From Clostridiales bacterium (GTDB lineage: Bacteria; Bacillota; Clostridia; Tissierellales; Sedimentibacteraceae): a DNA stretch of 6,678 nt. Shown one piece after another: positions 1-5,835 of the stretch (position 1 is its first letter; the number at the start of each line of letters is the position of its first letter). The position numbers and the translations under genes were made by a program. The notes under the pieces are model-generated. The model searched no databases. It saw only the letters and a program-made list of their open reading frames with translations, and had not been told where the DNA came from. The stretch spans positions 6,613-13,290 of the forward strand of contig DMWH01000291.1 of assembly GCA_003483345.1 (NCBI GenBank). The letters run 5' to 3'.

Positions 1-462
1 TTTGAAAATACGGTAATAATTATGACTTCAAATGCAGGAACATCTATCAAGGCTAACCGAATCGGTTTTGGCAACACAGAATATGAAGCAATGGAATCCA
101 AGGTAAAGGATGCTCTGAAACAAGCATTCAGGCCTGAATTCTTGAATCGTATCGATGATATAATAGTATTTAGCGAATTAACCAAGGAAGAATTAAGTCA
201 GATTGTTGATTTAATGCTTAAGGATGTTATTAAAGAAGCTGAAGAAAAGAAAATTACTTTGACGGTTACCGATAAAATGAAAGAACATATACTTGAAAAA
301 GGCTATAATACAAAGTATGGCGCAAGACCTTTGAGGCGGGCAATACAAAAGTATGTTGAAGACGAAATCTCGGAAGCATATTTAAAAGGTGTATTTAAGG
401 AAAATTCATTGGTTACTGTTGATGTAAATGATGAAGGAAAAACTGTACTGACGATTATTTAG
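1..462 (+). CDS. clpC: ATP-dependent Clp protease ATP-binding subunit ClpC, C-terminal part (5' end outside window)
   Basis: The reading frame is open from base 1, so this is the last 153 codons of a gene that begins to the left. It is the end of the second AAA+ module of a Clp/Hsp100 unfoldase. Visible in order are the sensor-1 strand (VIIMTSNAG, about residues 5-13 of the fragment), the FRPEFLNRID segment that carries the arginine finger, and the small C-terminal domain with the sensor-2 motif GARPLRR. The short tail after the D2 small domain fits ClpC better than ClpB or ClpE, though the diagnostic middle and N-terminal domains are not in view. ClpC unfolds proteins for ClpP and works with the McsAB arginine kinase in Firmicutes (family knowledge). 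The gene ends in TAG at 460-462 and is followed by a repeat and a two-way terminator. No frameshift is seen. Confidence 0.95.
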   Translation, partial: FENTVIIMTSNAGTSIKANRIGFGNTEYEAMESKVKDALKQAFRPEFLNRIDDIIVFSELTKEELSQIVDLMLKDVIKEAEEKKITLTVTDKMKEHILEKGYNTKYGARPLRRAIQKYVEDEISEAYLKGVFKENSLVTVDVNDEGKTVLTII

Positions 463-496
463 TCACCTGCATTTTGCTATCCGCTGATACGTTTTG

Positions 497-552
497 GCAT
501 CCTGTGTTTAAGCGAAGGAACTCATGAGATTCTTCACTGCGTTCAGAATGAC
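497..552. repeat. Dispersed palindromic repeat, GTCATCCTGA family, copy 1 (degenerate left arm)
   Basis: Lies between clpC and its terminator. The right half, atgagattcttcactgcg followed by ttcagaatgac (524-552), is identical to the copy at 6109-6137. The left half (gcatcctg ... agcgaagga) is a decayed match to the left arm of that copy. The two halves are partial inverse complements, so the element can fold into a long imperfect hairpin. It codes for nothing. Similar GTCATTCTGA-type palindromes are scattered through many bacterial genomes (recalled, not searched). Confidence 0.8.
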
Positions 553-561
553 AAAAAAAAT

Positions 562-597
562 AAAGGGGAACACCTTTCAAAAGGAAGTTCCCCTTTT
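562..597. terminator. Bidirectional intrinsic terminator between clpC and the degV-family gene
   Basis: A 10-bp perfect stem, AAAGGGGAAC (562-571) with GTTCCCCTTT (587-596), carries a second small stem CCTT/AAGG with a TCAA loop. On the + strand it is followed by TTTTATTATTG. On the minus strand it is followed by TTTATTTTTTTTG, so it can end both clpC and the convergent minus-strand gene, whose stop codon lies 8 bases away. The core resembles a shortened form of the GGGGACA repeats at 2602 and 4052. Confidence 0.88.
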
Positions 598-604
598 ATT
601 ATTG

Positions 605-1447
605 TTATTTGTTTACAAATCCGATTCCTAATACTCCCGGACCTGAGTGGGTTCCGATAACAGCCCCTATTTCCTGCTCGATTATATTTTTTATTTTATA
701 TTTATCTTCAATTGCTTCTCTTAACATCTTTAACTGCTCGTAAGCTTTTCCGTGAAACAAGAGCACTGTTTTGTTTGATAAATCATAGTTGTTCTTTTCT
801 ATCCATTCATCAAACCATTTTACAGCTTTATTTTTACCTCTTATTTTTTCAATTACGCTAATTTTTCCATCCTTAATTTCGACAATCGGCTTAACGTTTA
901 ATAGAGTGCCTACAACCGCTTGTCCCTTTGAGAGTCTTCCTCCCTTTTCAAGATACTTTAGGGTGTCAAGTGCAGCTACGGCAACAACTTTTTCCCTTAG
1001 TGCCTCTAATTCTTTCACTATTTCTTCGATATCCTTGTTCTGCTGTACTAATTCGATTGCTTCCAATATCAGTGCAAATGCACCGAGACAGACACTTCTT
1101 GAATCAATTATGTAAATATCATCGCTGCCAATCATATTCTTGGCCATACAGGCGGAATCATATGTTCCTGAAAATTCGGAAGCAAGAAAAAGCCCCAATA
1201 CCTTGTCTCCTTCTAATAAAATATCACTGAATACTTCCATAAATGTTCCCGGTGACACTAAGGTAGTAGTAGGTAGTTTTTCTGCAGTTTCAAGTTTTTC
1301 AAAAAATTGTTTTGAATTCAATTCAACTTTGTCTAAAAATGATTCATTTTCAAAATTGACAGTCAGGGGAACCATTTTTATATTATACTTTTTAATTATT
1401 TCATCCGTTACGTCCGAAGTACTGTCGATTACAATTCTTATACCCAT
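605..1447 (-). CDS. DegV family protein (FakB-type fatty-acid-binding protein)
   Basis: A 280-residue protein of normal DegV length. The hallmarks are in place: DSTSD near the N terminus (8-12), PTTTLVSPG (59-67), the SEFSGTYDSA segment (about 90-99), IDSRS, LDTLKYLEKGGRLS, LNVKPIVEIKDGKI and the C-terminal GTHSGPGVLGIGF. DegV proteins bind one long-chain fatty acid in a buried pocket. Characterised members (FakB) hand it to the kinase FakA for phosphorylation and use in phospholipid synthesis. No fakA is in the window, so the role in fatty-acid activation is inferred from the family. The start has AAAGAGG five bases upstream. It lies 38 bases after the FabT-like regulator gene with no terminator between, so the two are probably one transcript. 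That partnership supports a lipid role. Confidence 0.92.
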   Translation of the reverse strand: MGIRIVIDSTSDVTDEIIKKYNIKMVPLTVNFENESFLDKVELNSKQFFEKLETAEKLPTTTLVSPGTFMEVFSDILLEGDKVLGLFLASEFSGTYDSACMAKNMIGSDDIYIIDSRSVCLGAFALILEAIELVQQNKDIEEIVKELEALREKVVAVAALDTLKYLEKGGRLSKGQAVVGTLLNVKPIVEIKDGKISVIEKIRGKNKAVKWFDEWIEKNNYDLSNKTVLLFHGKAYEQLKMLREAIEDKYKIKNIIEQEIGAVIGTHSGPGVLGIGFVNK

Positions 1448-1485
1448 ATTAACCTCTTTTCATAGTCATATATTTTGTTCTATAG

Positions 1486-1941
1486 TCAATACCATCCTGC
1501 ATATTTATATTTTTCACTGAAAAATTTTTCTATGCTTGTAAGCACCCTTATCAAAACTTCTTCTTCTTCGCTGTTTAACTGTTGTAATGCACTAATTACC
1601 AAATCTTTATGGAAGTCTTCATGAGATTTGTATGCTGCTTTACCCTTTTCCGTCAGTCTTATTTTTACAACTCTTCTGTCTTCTGATGAGCGGCGTCTTT
1701 CCACATATCCTTTTTTAATAAGGTTGTCTATGGCAGTTGTTAATGTACCGGAAGTAACCTTTACAGCCTTGGCAGTATCAGACATGGTGCGTTCAGTTGA
1801 ATATCCTATGTTTTCAATTAAATGCATTTCTGTTATGGTTAGATCTTTAAATTCCCCTATTTTCAGGCATTTTTCTTCGATATACAATATGTTTGCAAAA
1901 AGCCTCACAAGTATTTCATTTACTGTTTCATGATTACTCAT
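1486..1941 (-). CDS. MarR family transcriptional regulator, FabT-like
   Basis: A 151-residue winged-helix regulator. The N-terminal helix (VRLFANILYIEEKCL) is followed by FKDLTITEMHLIENIG, the recognition region (about 60-75: VTSGTLTTAIDNLIKKGYVE) and the wing with RRRSSEDRRVVKIRLTEKG. These stretches closely recall FabT of streptococci, including the FKD-hydrophobic-T/S-I-K/T-EMH pattern and the GT-TT-LNNL-like recognition helix. FabT represses fatty-acid synthesis genes when bound to long-chain acyl-ACP (family knowledge). It is first in an operon with a fatty-acid-binding DegV-type protein, has its own promoter and sits on a FabT-type palindrome, all of which favour this assignment over a drug-resistance MarR. 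The ribosome site is GGGGTGG, four bases before the ATG. The C-terminal KYKYAGWY tail is unusual but not diagnostic. Assignment to FabT proper needs a phylogeny. Confidence 0.85.
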   Translation of the reverse strand: MSNHETVNEILVRLFANILYIEEKCLKIGEFKDLTITEMHLIENIGYSTERTMSDTAKAVKVTSGTLTTAIDNLIKKGYVERRRSSEDRRVVKIRLTEKGKAAYKSHEDFHKDLVISALQQLNSEEEEVLIRVLTSIEKFFSEKYKYAGWY

Positions 1942-1956
1942 TAAACCACCCCGATT

Positions 1957-1973
1957 ACTTTGATATTCAAATT
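1957..1973. promoter_or_regulatory. FabT-type operator palindrome upstream of the MarR gene
   Basis: The sequence ACTTTGATATTCAAATT holds perfect 5-bp arms TTTGA and TCAAA around TAT (core 1959-1971). It fits the FabT site recalled for pneumococcus, ANTTTGATTATCAAATT, except inside the three-base centre. It touches the -10 box and covers the expected transcription start, so a bound repressor would block initiation. This implies autoregulation of the regulator and its downstream degV-family gene. Confidence 0.75.
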
Positions 1974-1999
1974 ATATTTGTAAAAATATTTTTTGTCAA
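1971..1999 (-). promoter_or_regulatory. Sigma-A type promoter of the FabT-like/DegV operon
   Basis: On the minus strand a perfect TTGACA (1999-1994) and a perfect TATAAT (1976-1971) are separated by exactly 17 bases. The start point is expected near 1964, giving a leader of about 23 bases. The spacer contains the self-complementary run AAAAATATTTTT, likely curved DNA. The TGA stop of the upstream glycosylase gene is inside the TTGACA box. Confidence 0.88.
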
Positions 2000-2592
2000 G
2001 CCTTTTTATGATGAATTGTATATCTCCAGAGAAAATCTTTCGCTTCCTCTGCATAATCAATATTTATTCTTTTGCTCTTTTCTACCTTAAAGTCTTTAAA
2101 GCCGTCATCTTCAACATAAATTTCATTGCCTGTCAAATCCGTTCCATTATGTTCTATTGTTATTTTTAAAGCATTGCAAAGTTTTCCGGGACCGTTTGAA
2201 ATGTTTTTTTTCTGATACTTTGTAATATCATCCAAATGTTCCTTATATCTGTTAAAACACATTTCTTCTTTATTGATTACCGGTTCCACTGCCCTTATTA
2301 AAACAGCACTGCAGGTCCCTTCTTCTTCTGTTACAAAGTTTAAACAATAATACATGCCGTAAATAAAATACACATATGCATAGCCGGGAGGTCCAAACAT
2401 AATTTTCGTACGGGGTGTTATTTTTCCTCCATAACCGTGGCTTGCCTTATCAATTGCAGCTATGTATGCTTCTGTTTCAACAATCCTTGCCTTTATTACC
2501 GTATTGTTATACTTTCTGACTAAAATTTTTCCTATTAAGTCTTCTCCTACAATACGAGCATCTCTATTATAAAAATTTCTGTTAAGCTTCAT
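1996..2592 (-). CDS. mpg: 3-methyladenine DNA glycosylase (Mpg/AAG family)
   Basis: A 198-residue DNA repair enzyme that removes alkylated purines, full length for bacterial members of the AAG fold. The active-site segment VETEAY gives the catalytic Glu41 and the intercalating Tyr43, and SHGYGG gives His52. Their spacing is the same as human AAG Glu125, Tyr127 and His136. Further family blocks are TPRTKIMFGPPGYAYVYFIYGMYYCLN, LIRAVEP and NGPGKLCNALKI. The ATG start fits the usual MKLxRxFYxRD beginning, but no ribosome binding site lies at normal distance: the nearest, AAAGGA, is about 14 bases upstream, inside the 3' arm of a palindromic repeat. It follows tatD by 49 bases on the same strand and could be read through from there. 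Its stop codon overlaps the promoter of the next gene. Confidence 0.93.
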   Translation of the reverse strand: MKLNRNFYNRDARIVGEDLIGKILVRKYNNTVIKARIVETEAYIAAIDKASHGYGGKITPRTKIMFGPPGYAYVYFIYGMYYCLNFVTEEEGTCSAVLIRAVEPVINKEEMCFNRYKEHLDDITKYQKKNISNGPGKLCNALKITIEHNGTDLTGNEIYVEDDGFKDFKVEKSKRINIDYAEEAKDFLWRYTIHHKKA

Positions 2593-2601
2593 AATTATTA
2601 C

Positions 2602-2661
2602 GGGGACATTCCTTTAAATGCTTACCTTCAAAGACTATCTTTCATTTAAAGGTGTGTCCCC
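2602..2661. repeat. GGGGACA palindromic repeat, copy A (REP-like)
   Basis: A 60-base imperfect palindrome. GGGGACA (2602-2608) pairs with TGTCCCC (2655-2661) and CCTTTAAATG (2611-2620) pairs with CATTTAAAGG (2643-2652), with only one mismatch and one wobble between them. The 22-base loop contains a small hairpin, AAAGA/TCTTT. The copy at 4052-4109 shares GGGGACATTC, TTACCTTCAAAG, AAGGT and TGTCCCC at the same places, so this is a dispersed element and not a one-off terminator. It lies across the end of tatD and just before the glycosylase start. No T-run follows on the minus strand, so strong termination is not expected. Confidence 0.85.
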
Positions 2662-3439
2662 CTTCCTCTATATTAAATAATCTTTTAAAATTCTCCTTGG
2701 TTTTTTCTGCTACCTCATCAATTGATACATTTCTTATTCTAGCTATTTCTTCAGCAACATATTTAACATATTTAGGCTCATTCCTTTTTCCTCTATATGG
2801 CACCGGGGTTAAATAGGGAGAGTCAGTTTCAATTAAAAGCTTATCAAAGGGGACTTCTTTTGCGACCAATTTGGGTACCCTTGCGTTTTTATATGTTACA
2901 GGTCCCGCCAGAGATATGTAAAATCCGAGCTTTATAAACTCTTTCGACAATTCAACGCTTCCGGAATAACAGTGAAGTATTCCTCTTGCTCCGTCATAAT
3001 GTTCTTCCTTCATAATTTTTAAAATATCTTCATGAGCATCTCTGTCATGAACAATGTACGGAAGATTTAATTCTTTTGCTAAGCGTATTTGCTCACGGAA
3101 CCATTTTCTCTGTGTATCCCTGTCTGAATTGTCATAGTAGTAATCAAGACCTATTTCGCCTATTCCTATTACCTTTTTATTTTTTGCCATCTCTATGAAT
3201 TCATTCATATGCTCATCACTCATATATTTTGTATCGTGAGGATGACATCCAACAGCGGCATAAATAAAGGAATACTTATTTGCCATTAATAGAGCTTCTT
3301 TTGAAGATTGTAAATCGGCACCCGGATTTAATACAGCTTCAACATCATTGTCATATAATGAGCTAATAAGATTATCCCTGTCTGTTTCAAATATTTTATC
3401 ATCAAGATGTGCATGACTGTCTATAAATTTACTTACCAC
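2642..3439 (-). CDS. tatD: TatD family metal-dependent DNase
   Basis: A 265-residue TIM-barrel hydrolase of the TatD (YabD/YcfH) type, acting as a metal-dependent nuclease. All usual metal ligands are visible: the DSHAHLD motif (His9, His11), Glu95 in GEIGLDYY, His131 in YIVHDRDA, His156 in ILHCYSGS and Asp206 in ETDSPYLTP. The start chosen is GTG at 3439: AGAAGGA lies seven bases upstream and the barrel begins four residues later. A longer frame back to 3511 would add 24 basic residues coded inside the preceding gene and is not supported. It overlaps that gene by 11 bases, which suggests translational coupling. The last residues, GGHTFK and the stop, come from the GGGGACA repeat. Family members normally stop near the preceding RLFNI. 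Confidence 0.93.
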   Translation of the reverse strand: MVSKFIDSHAHLDDKIFETDRDNLISSLYDNDVEAVLNPGADLQSSKEALLMANKYSFIYAAVGCHPHDTKYMSDEHMNEFIEMAKNKKVIGIGEIGLDYYYDNSDRDTQRKWFREQIRLAKELNLPYIVHDRDAHEDILKIMKEEHYDGARGILHCYSGSVELSKEFIKLGFYISLAGPVTYKNARVPKLVAKEVPFDKLLIETDSPYLTPVPYRGKRNEPKYVKYVAEEIARIRNVSIDEVAEKTKENFKRLFNIEEGGHTFK

Positions 3440-3980
3440 TTTTCTTATCCTTCTTTTTAGTATTCCTGTAGGTTTTTGCATGTTCTTTAAATTTATCCAA
3501 TTGAGGGTCATTCTTTAAAAATGTAAGATGGATATTTGAATCCTTATTCATTACGCTATAAATTATGTTAACCTTAACTTTGCCTTTTTCATCAGGTTTA
3601 GGGTAATTTATACCTTTAATATCTTCCCATCTTATGAGGTTTCCTCTTTTGTGTATTCCCAACGTTGAAATCATTGTTTTCTTGGACAAAGGTATATACA
3701 GTGTAATTATCAGTATAGGAAGTACTCCCATTATCAATACTTGCTCTGCAGCATATGTCTTTGTTTCTATCAATCCACGAATCATTATGCCCGATATCAA
3801 AATCATTAGTGCCATAAGTAATCTGCTCATCAAGTGTACCCTTTTATCGTCTTCATCCAAGAAAAGCAAAGCTTCCATGTTTTCTTTTTTATATTGCATT
3901 CTGTTTTTGGTGTTTTTAAATAAATAATATATTAAAACTAAAAATATTAGCGGATAAAATATTGAAGAAACTGCTGCCAT
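3429..3980 (-). CDS. Membrane protein of unknown function, three helices plus bPH/DUF5673-like domain
   Basis: A 183-residue protein with predicted membrane helices at about 3-21, 53-71 and 80-98. A soluble C-terminal part follows, with a short beta-rich pattern (TLGIHKRGNLIRWEDIKGINYPKP ... VNIIYSV ... IHLTF, about 105-155) and a lysine-rich tail. The G-I-x-W-x-D-I signature resembles bacterial PH-like domains and the DUF5673 family seen in Clostridia. That link is from memory, and no biochemical role is known to me. The ATG has an excellent AAAGGAGGT eight bases upstream and a promoter before it. The gene is first in a likely operon with tatD, whose start lies inside its last codons. The coupling alone does not show a shared function. 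The D-E-D-D segment between helices 1 and 2 is not a recognised motif. Confidence 0.82.
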   Translation of the reverse strand: MAAVSSIFYPLIFLVLIYYLFKNTKNRMQYKKENMEALLFLDEDDKRVHLMSRLLMALMILISGIMIRGLIETKTYAAEQVLIMGVLPILIITLYIPLSKKTMISTLGIHKRGNLIRWEDIKGINYPKPDEKGKVKVNIIYSVMNKDSNIHLTFLKNDPQLDKFKEHAKTYRNTKKKDKKSGK

Positions 3981-4010
3981 AGGTATGTACCTCCTTTAAT
4001 TTTCTGTATT

Positions 4011-4039
4011 AGTGTAACATAATTTTAATTATGTTTCAA
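4011..4039 (-). promoter_or_regulatory. Promoter of the membrane protein-tatD unit with a palindrome in its spacer
   Basis: On the minus strand TTGAAA (4039-4034) and TACACT (4016-4011) are 17 bases apart. The spacer is filled by a perfect inverted repeat, AACATAATT and AATTATGTT (4016-4024 and 4027-4035), separated by two bases. The palindrome touches both boxes, so a dimeric regulator could sit there. No regulator family is recognised from it. Confidence 0.65.
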
Positions 4040-4051
4040 GATGAAAAAGCA

Positions 4052-4109
4052 GGGGACATTCTTTCAAAACTTTACCTTCAAAGTCTTGACTTTGTTAAGG
4101 TTTGTCCCC
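4052..4109. repeat. GGGGACA palindromic repeat, copy B (REP-like)
   Basis: A 58-base relative of the element at 2602 in the same orientation. It starts GGGGACATTC, has TTACCTTCAAAG in the middle and ends AAGGTTTGTCCCC. The outer 7-bp arms are perfect while the middle arms have decayed. An alternative inner fold is strong here: ACCTT-CAAAGTC with GACTTTG-tt-AAGGT (4074-4101). It lies between the ABC-transporter terminator and the next promoter on the minus strand. Nothing is coded in it. Confidence 0.83.
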
Positions 4110-4120
4110 ATACATATGAC

Positions 4121-4144
4121 AAAAAACTGTCTCGTTGAGACAGT
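4121..4144 (-). terminator. Intrinsic terminator of the ABC transporter operon
   Basis: A perfect 7-bp stem, CTGTCTC (4127-4133) with GAGACAG (4137-4143), extended by one A-T pair, around a three-base loop. On the minus strand it is followed directly by TTTTTT. It lies about 70 bases after the permease stop codon, with a half repeat between. Confidence 0.85.
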
Positions 4145-4150
4145 AAGGTT

Positions 4151-4179
4151 ATCATATTCTTCATTGCGTTCAGAATTAC
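4151..4179. repeat. Dispersed palindromic repeat, GTCATCCTGA family, copy 2 (right half only)
   Basis: The 29 bases match the right half of the copies at 524-552 and 6109-6137 with four differences (atcatattcttcattgcg, then ttcagaattac). The left half is missing, so it cannot form the full hairpin and looks like a decayed or truncated remnant. It sits in the untranslated tail of the permease gene. Confidence 0.7.
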
Positions 4180-4216
4180 AGGCTGCTTATTCAGAAGGAT
4201 AATGTGAAGGTCATAC

Positions 4217-5035
4217 TTAGTATTTAATTATTTTTTTCTCAAGCCAGGAAGAAAAAACATACATAATTGCTGCAATCACTCCTAATACAAATACTCCCAT
4301 CATTACAAGGTCTAATTTAAATGTTTGGCTTCCATACAATATCAAATATCCTATTCCCGCTTTTGAAACCAAGAATTCTCCAACAATGACCCCAATCCAT
4401 GATAATCCTATATTTACTTTTATAACGCTTAAAATATTTGGAATGTTAGCAGGTATAATTACTTTTTTTAAAATTTGAAACTTGTTTGCTCCCATTGTTT
4501 TTAAGAGAATAATTTTATCCTTTTCAACATTTGAAAATCCTGTGTACAATGTCATAGTGGTAACAACGATTGAAATGGATGCAGCCGTAGCTATTATTCC
4601 TGAATATCCCATTCCTACCCACAAGATTATTATGGGAGCTAAGGCCGTTTTAGGAAGGCTGTTTAAAATAACAATGTAAGGGTCCATAACCTTAGCCAAT
4701 TTTCTAAACCACCACAAAATTATTGCAATTAATAAGCCGCCAACAGTACCTGCAAAAAATCCGCCTATTGTTTCCATTGTCGAAATGAATAAATGTTTAA
4801 ACAGGCTGCCGTCATCAACAAGCTTCATAATCAGACCAAGAATTGCTCCCGGACTGCTTGTTAGAAATGTATCTATTAAATTTTTCCTGGCTGCTACTTC
4901 CCAAAATATTATTCCAAACACAAAAATCAAGATTTGTGCAATCCTAATAAAGTTTTTTTCCCTATTTATTAACTTCAAATATTCTTTGTGCTCTTCTGAA
5001 ATGTTTGCAACCGGCTCAAACTTCTTTTCCCACAT
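4217..5035 (-). CDS. ABC transporter permease, NitT/TauT (SsuC-like) family
   Basis: A 272-residue inner-membrane permease with about six predicted helices. A cytosolic N-terminal stretch of some 30 charged residues precedes the first helix (about 32-49). LNSLPKTALAPIIILWVGMG (124-143) is the typical block of sulfonate, taurine, nitrate and thiamine-precursor importers. The EAA loop lies at about 169-194 with its conserved Gly182 (LLKTMGANKFQILKKVIIP), where the ATPase docks. The start ATG overlaps the end of the ATPase gene by 20 bases and has GGAGGG six bases upstream, so translation is coupled. The substrate cannot be told from the permease. No binding-protein gene is adjacent on either side within the window, which is unusual for this family. 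Confidence 0.92.
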   Translation of the reverse strand: MWEKKFEPVANISEEHKEYLKLINREKNFIRIAQILIFVFGIIFWEVAARKNLIDTFLTSSPGAILGLIMKLVDDGSLFKHLFISTMETIGGFFAGTVGGLLIAIILWWFRKLAKVMDPYIVILNSLPKTALAPIIILWVGMGYSGIIATAASISIVVTTMTLYTGFSNVEKDKIILLKTMGANKFQILKKVIIPANIPNILSVIKVNIGLSWIGVIVGEFLVSKAGIGYLILYGSQTFKLDLVMMGVFVLGVIAAIMYVFSSWLEKKIIKY

Positions 5036-5789
5036 CTAAATCCCTCCATATATTTCTGAAATATTCACCAAAAGCCAAGGTATTTCTGCATTTCATAGGT
5101 GTTCTTTCACCTGGACACTCCTCAAATTTTATTTCATATTCCTTTTTAATTTTAGCCGGTCTTTCAGTGAAGACTATAACTCTGTCCGAAATGCTTACTG
5201 CTTCAGGAATGTCGTGAGTTACAAGTATGGTGCTTATTTTTTCATTTCTTAAAATTGTCCCCACTTCGTCACCTATTGAAAGTCTTGTCTGGTAATCCAA
5301 TGCCGAAAAGGGTTCATCCAATAAAAGCAGCTCCGGCTCAATTGCCAAAGTGCGCACCAGAGCAGCCCTCTGTCTCATTCCTCCGGACAATTGGCTGGGG
5401 TAATGGTTCTTAAAATTGGTCAACCCATATTTTTCAAGCATTCTTTTTACTTTTATCTTGTTTTCTTCATTATCCATTTTTTTTACTTCTAAACCAAGAA
5501 GACAGTTTTTATAAACATTTCTCCATTCATATAACTGGTCCTTTTGAAACATAAAACCAATACTGTCGGTATTAACAATAACTTCCCCCTCAGACGGCTT
5601 CTCCAATCCGGCTATAAGCGATAAAACCGTTGACTTTCCGGAGCCGGAAGGTCCCACTATAGAAACTATCTCCCCTTTTTTAACCTTAAATGAAATATCA
5701 TCAATTGCCTTTGTCTCGTTATTTATTGTATGAAATCTTTTAGAGACATTTCTCAGTTCACAAATATATACCATATCTACCTCCGTCAT
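5016..5789 (-). CDS. ABC transporter ATP-binding protein, NitT/TauT (SsuB-like) family
   Basis: A 257-residue cytosolic ATPase that powers the permease encoded next. The motifs appear in order: Walker A GPSGSGKST (46-54), Q-loop Gln82 in FMFQKD, signature LSGGMRQR (134-141), Walker B LLLLDEPF (154-161), D-loop SALD and switch His192 in LVTHD. The tail after about residue 200 (ISDRVIVFTERPAKIKKEYEI) is typical of the SsuB/TauB group. Two starts are possible: ATG at 5789 with AAGGAG seven bases upstream, or ATG at 5774 with GGAGGT only four bases upstream. The first is kept for its spacing, but the family usually begins near the second. It is first in a two-gene operon with its own promoter. 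The substrate is unknown. Confidence 0.93.
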   Translation of the reverse strand: MTEVDMVYICELRNVSKRFHTINNETKAIDDISFKVKKGEIVSIVGPSGSGKSTVLSLIAGLEKPSEGEVIVNTDSIGFMFQKDQLYEWRNVYKNCLLGLEVKKMDNEENKIKVKRMLEKYGLTNFKNHYPSQLSGGMRQRAALVRTLAIEPELLLLDEPFSALDYQTRLSIGDEVGTILRNEKISTILVTHDIPEAVSISDRVIVFTERPAKIKKEYEIKFEECPGERTPMKCRNTLAFGEYFRNIWRDLDVGKEV

Positions 5790-5835
5790 ACTGTGACTCC
5801 TTACATCATCTTATTCAAAACTGATTAATAAGTTA

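Noticed and set aside
789..1520. Several + strand open frames across the DegV-family gene
   Set aside because: They lack ribosome sites and known motifs and are shadows of a clear minus-strand gene with family hallmarks.
3440..3511. Longer TatD with 24 extra N-terminal residues from an ATG at 3511
   Set aside because: The extra part is coded wholly inside the preceding gene, is not family-like, and the GTG at 3439 has a good ribosome site right before the conserved metal motif.
3634..3927. A 97-codon + strand frame inside the membrane protein gene
   Set aside because: It is the reverse shadow of hydrophobic helices, with no ribosome site.
5790..5835. Possible riboswitch in the ABC operon leader
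   Set aside because: The predicted leader is only about 40 bases and shows no conserved aptamer pattern such as a THI or SAM element.
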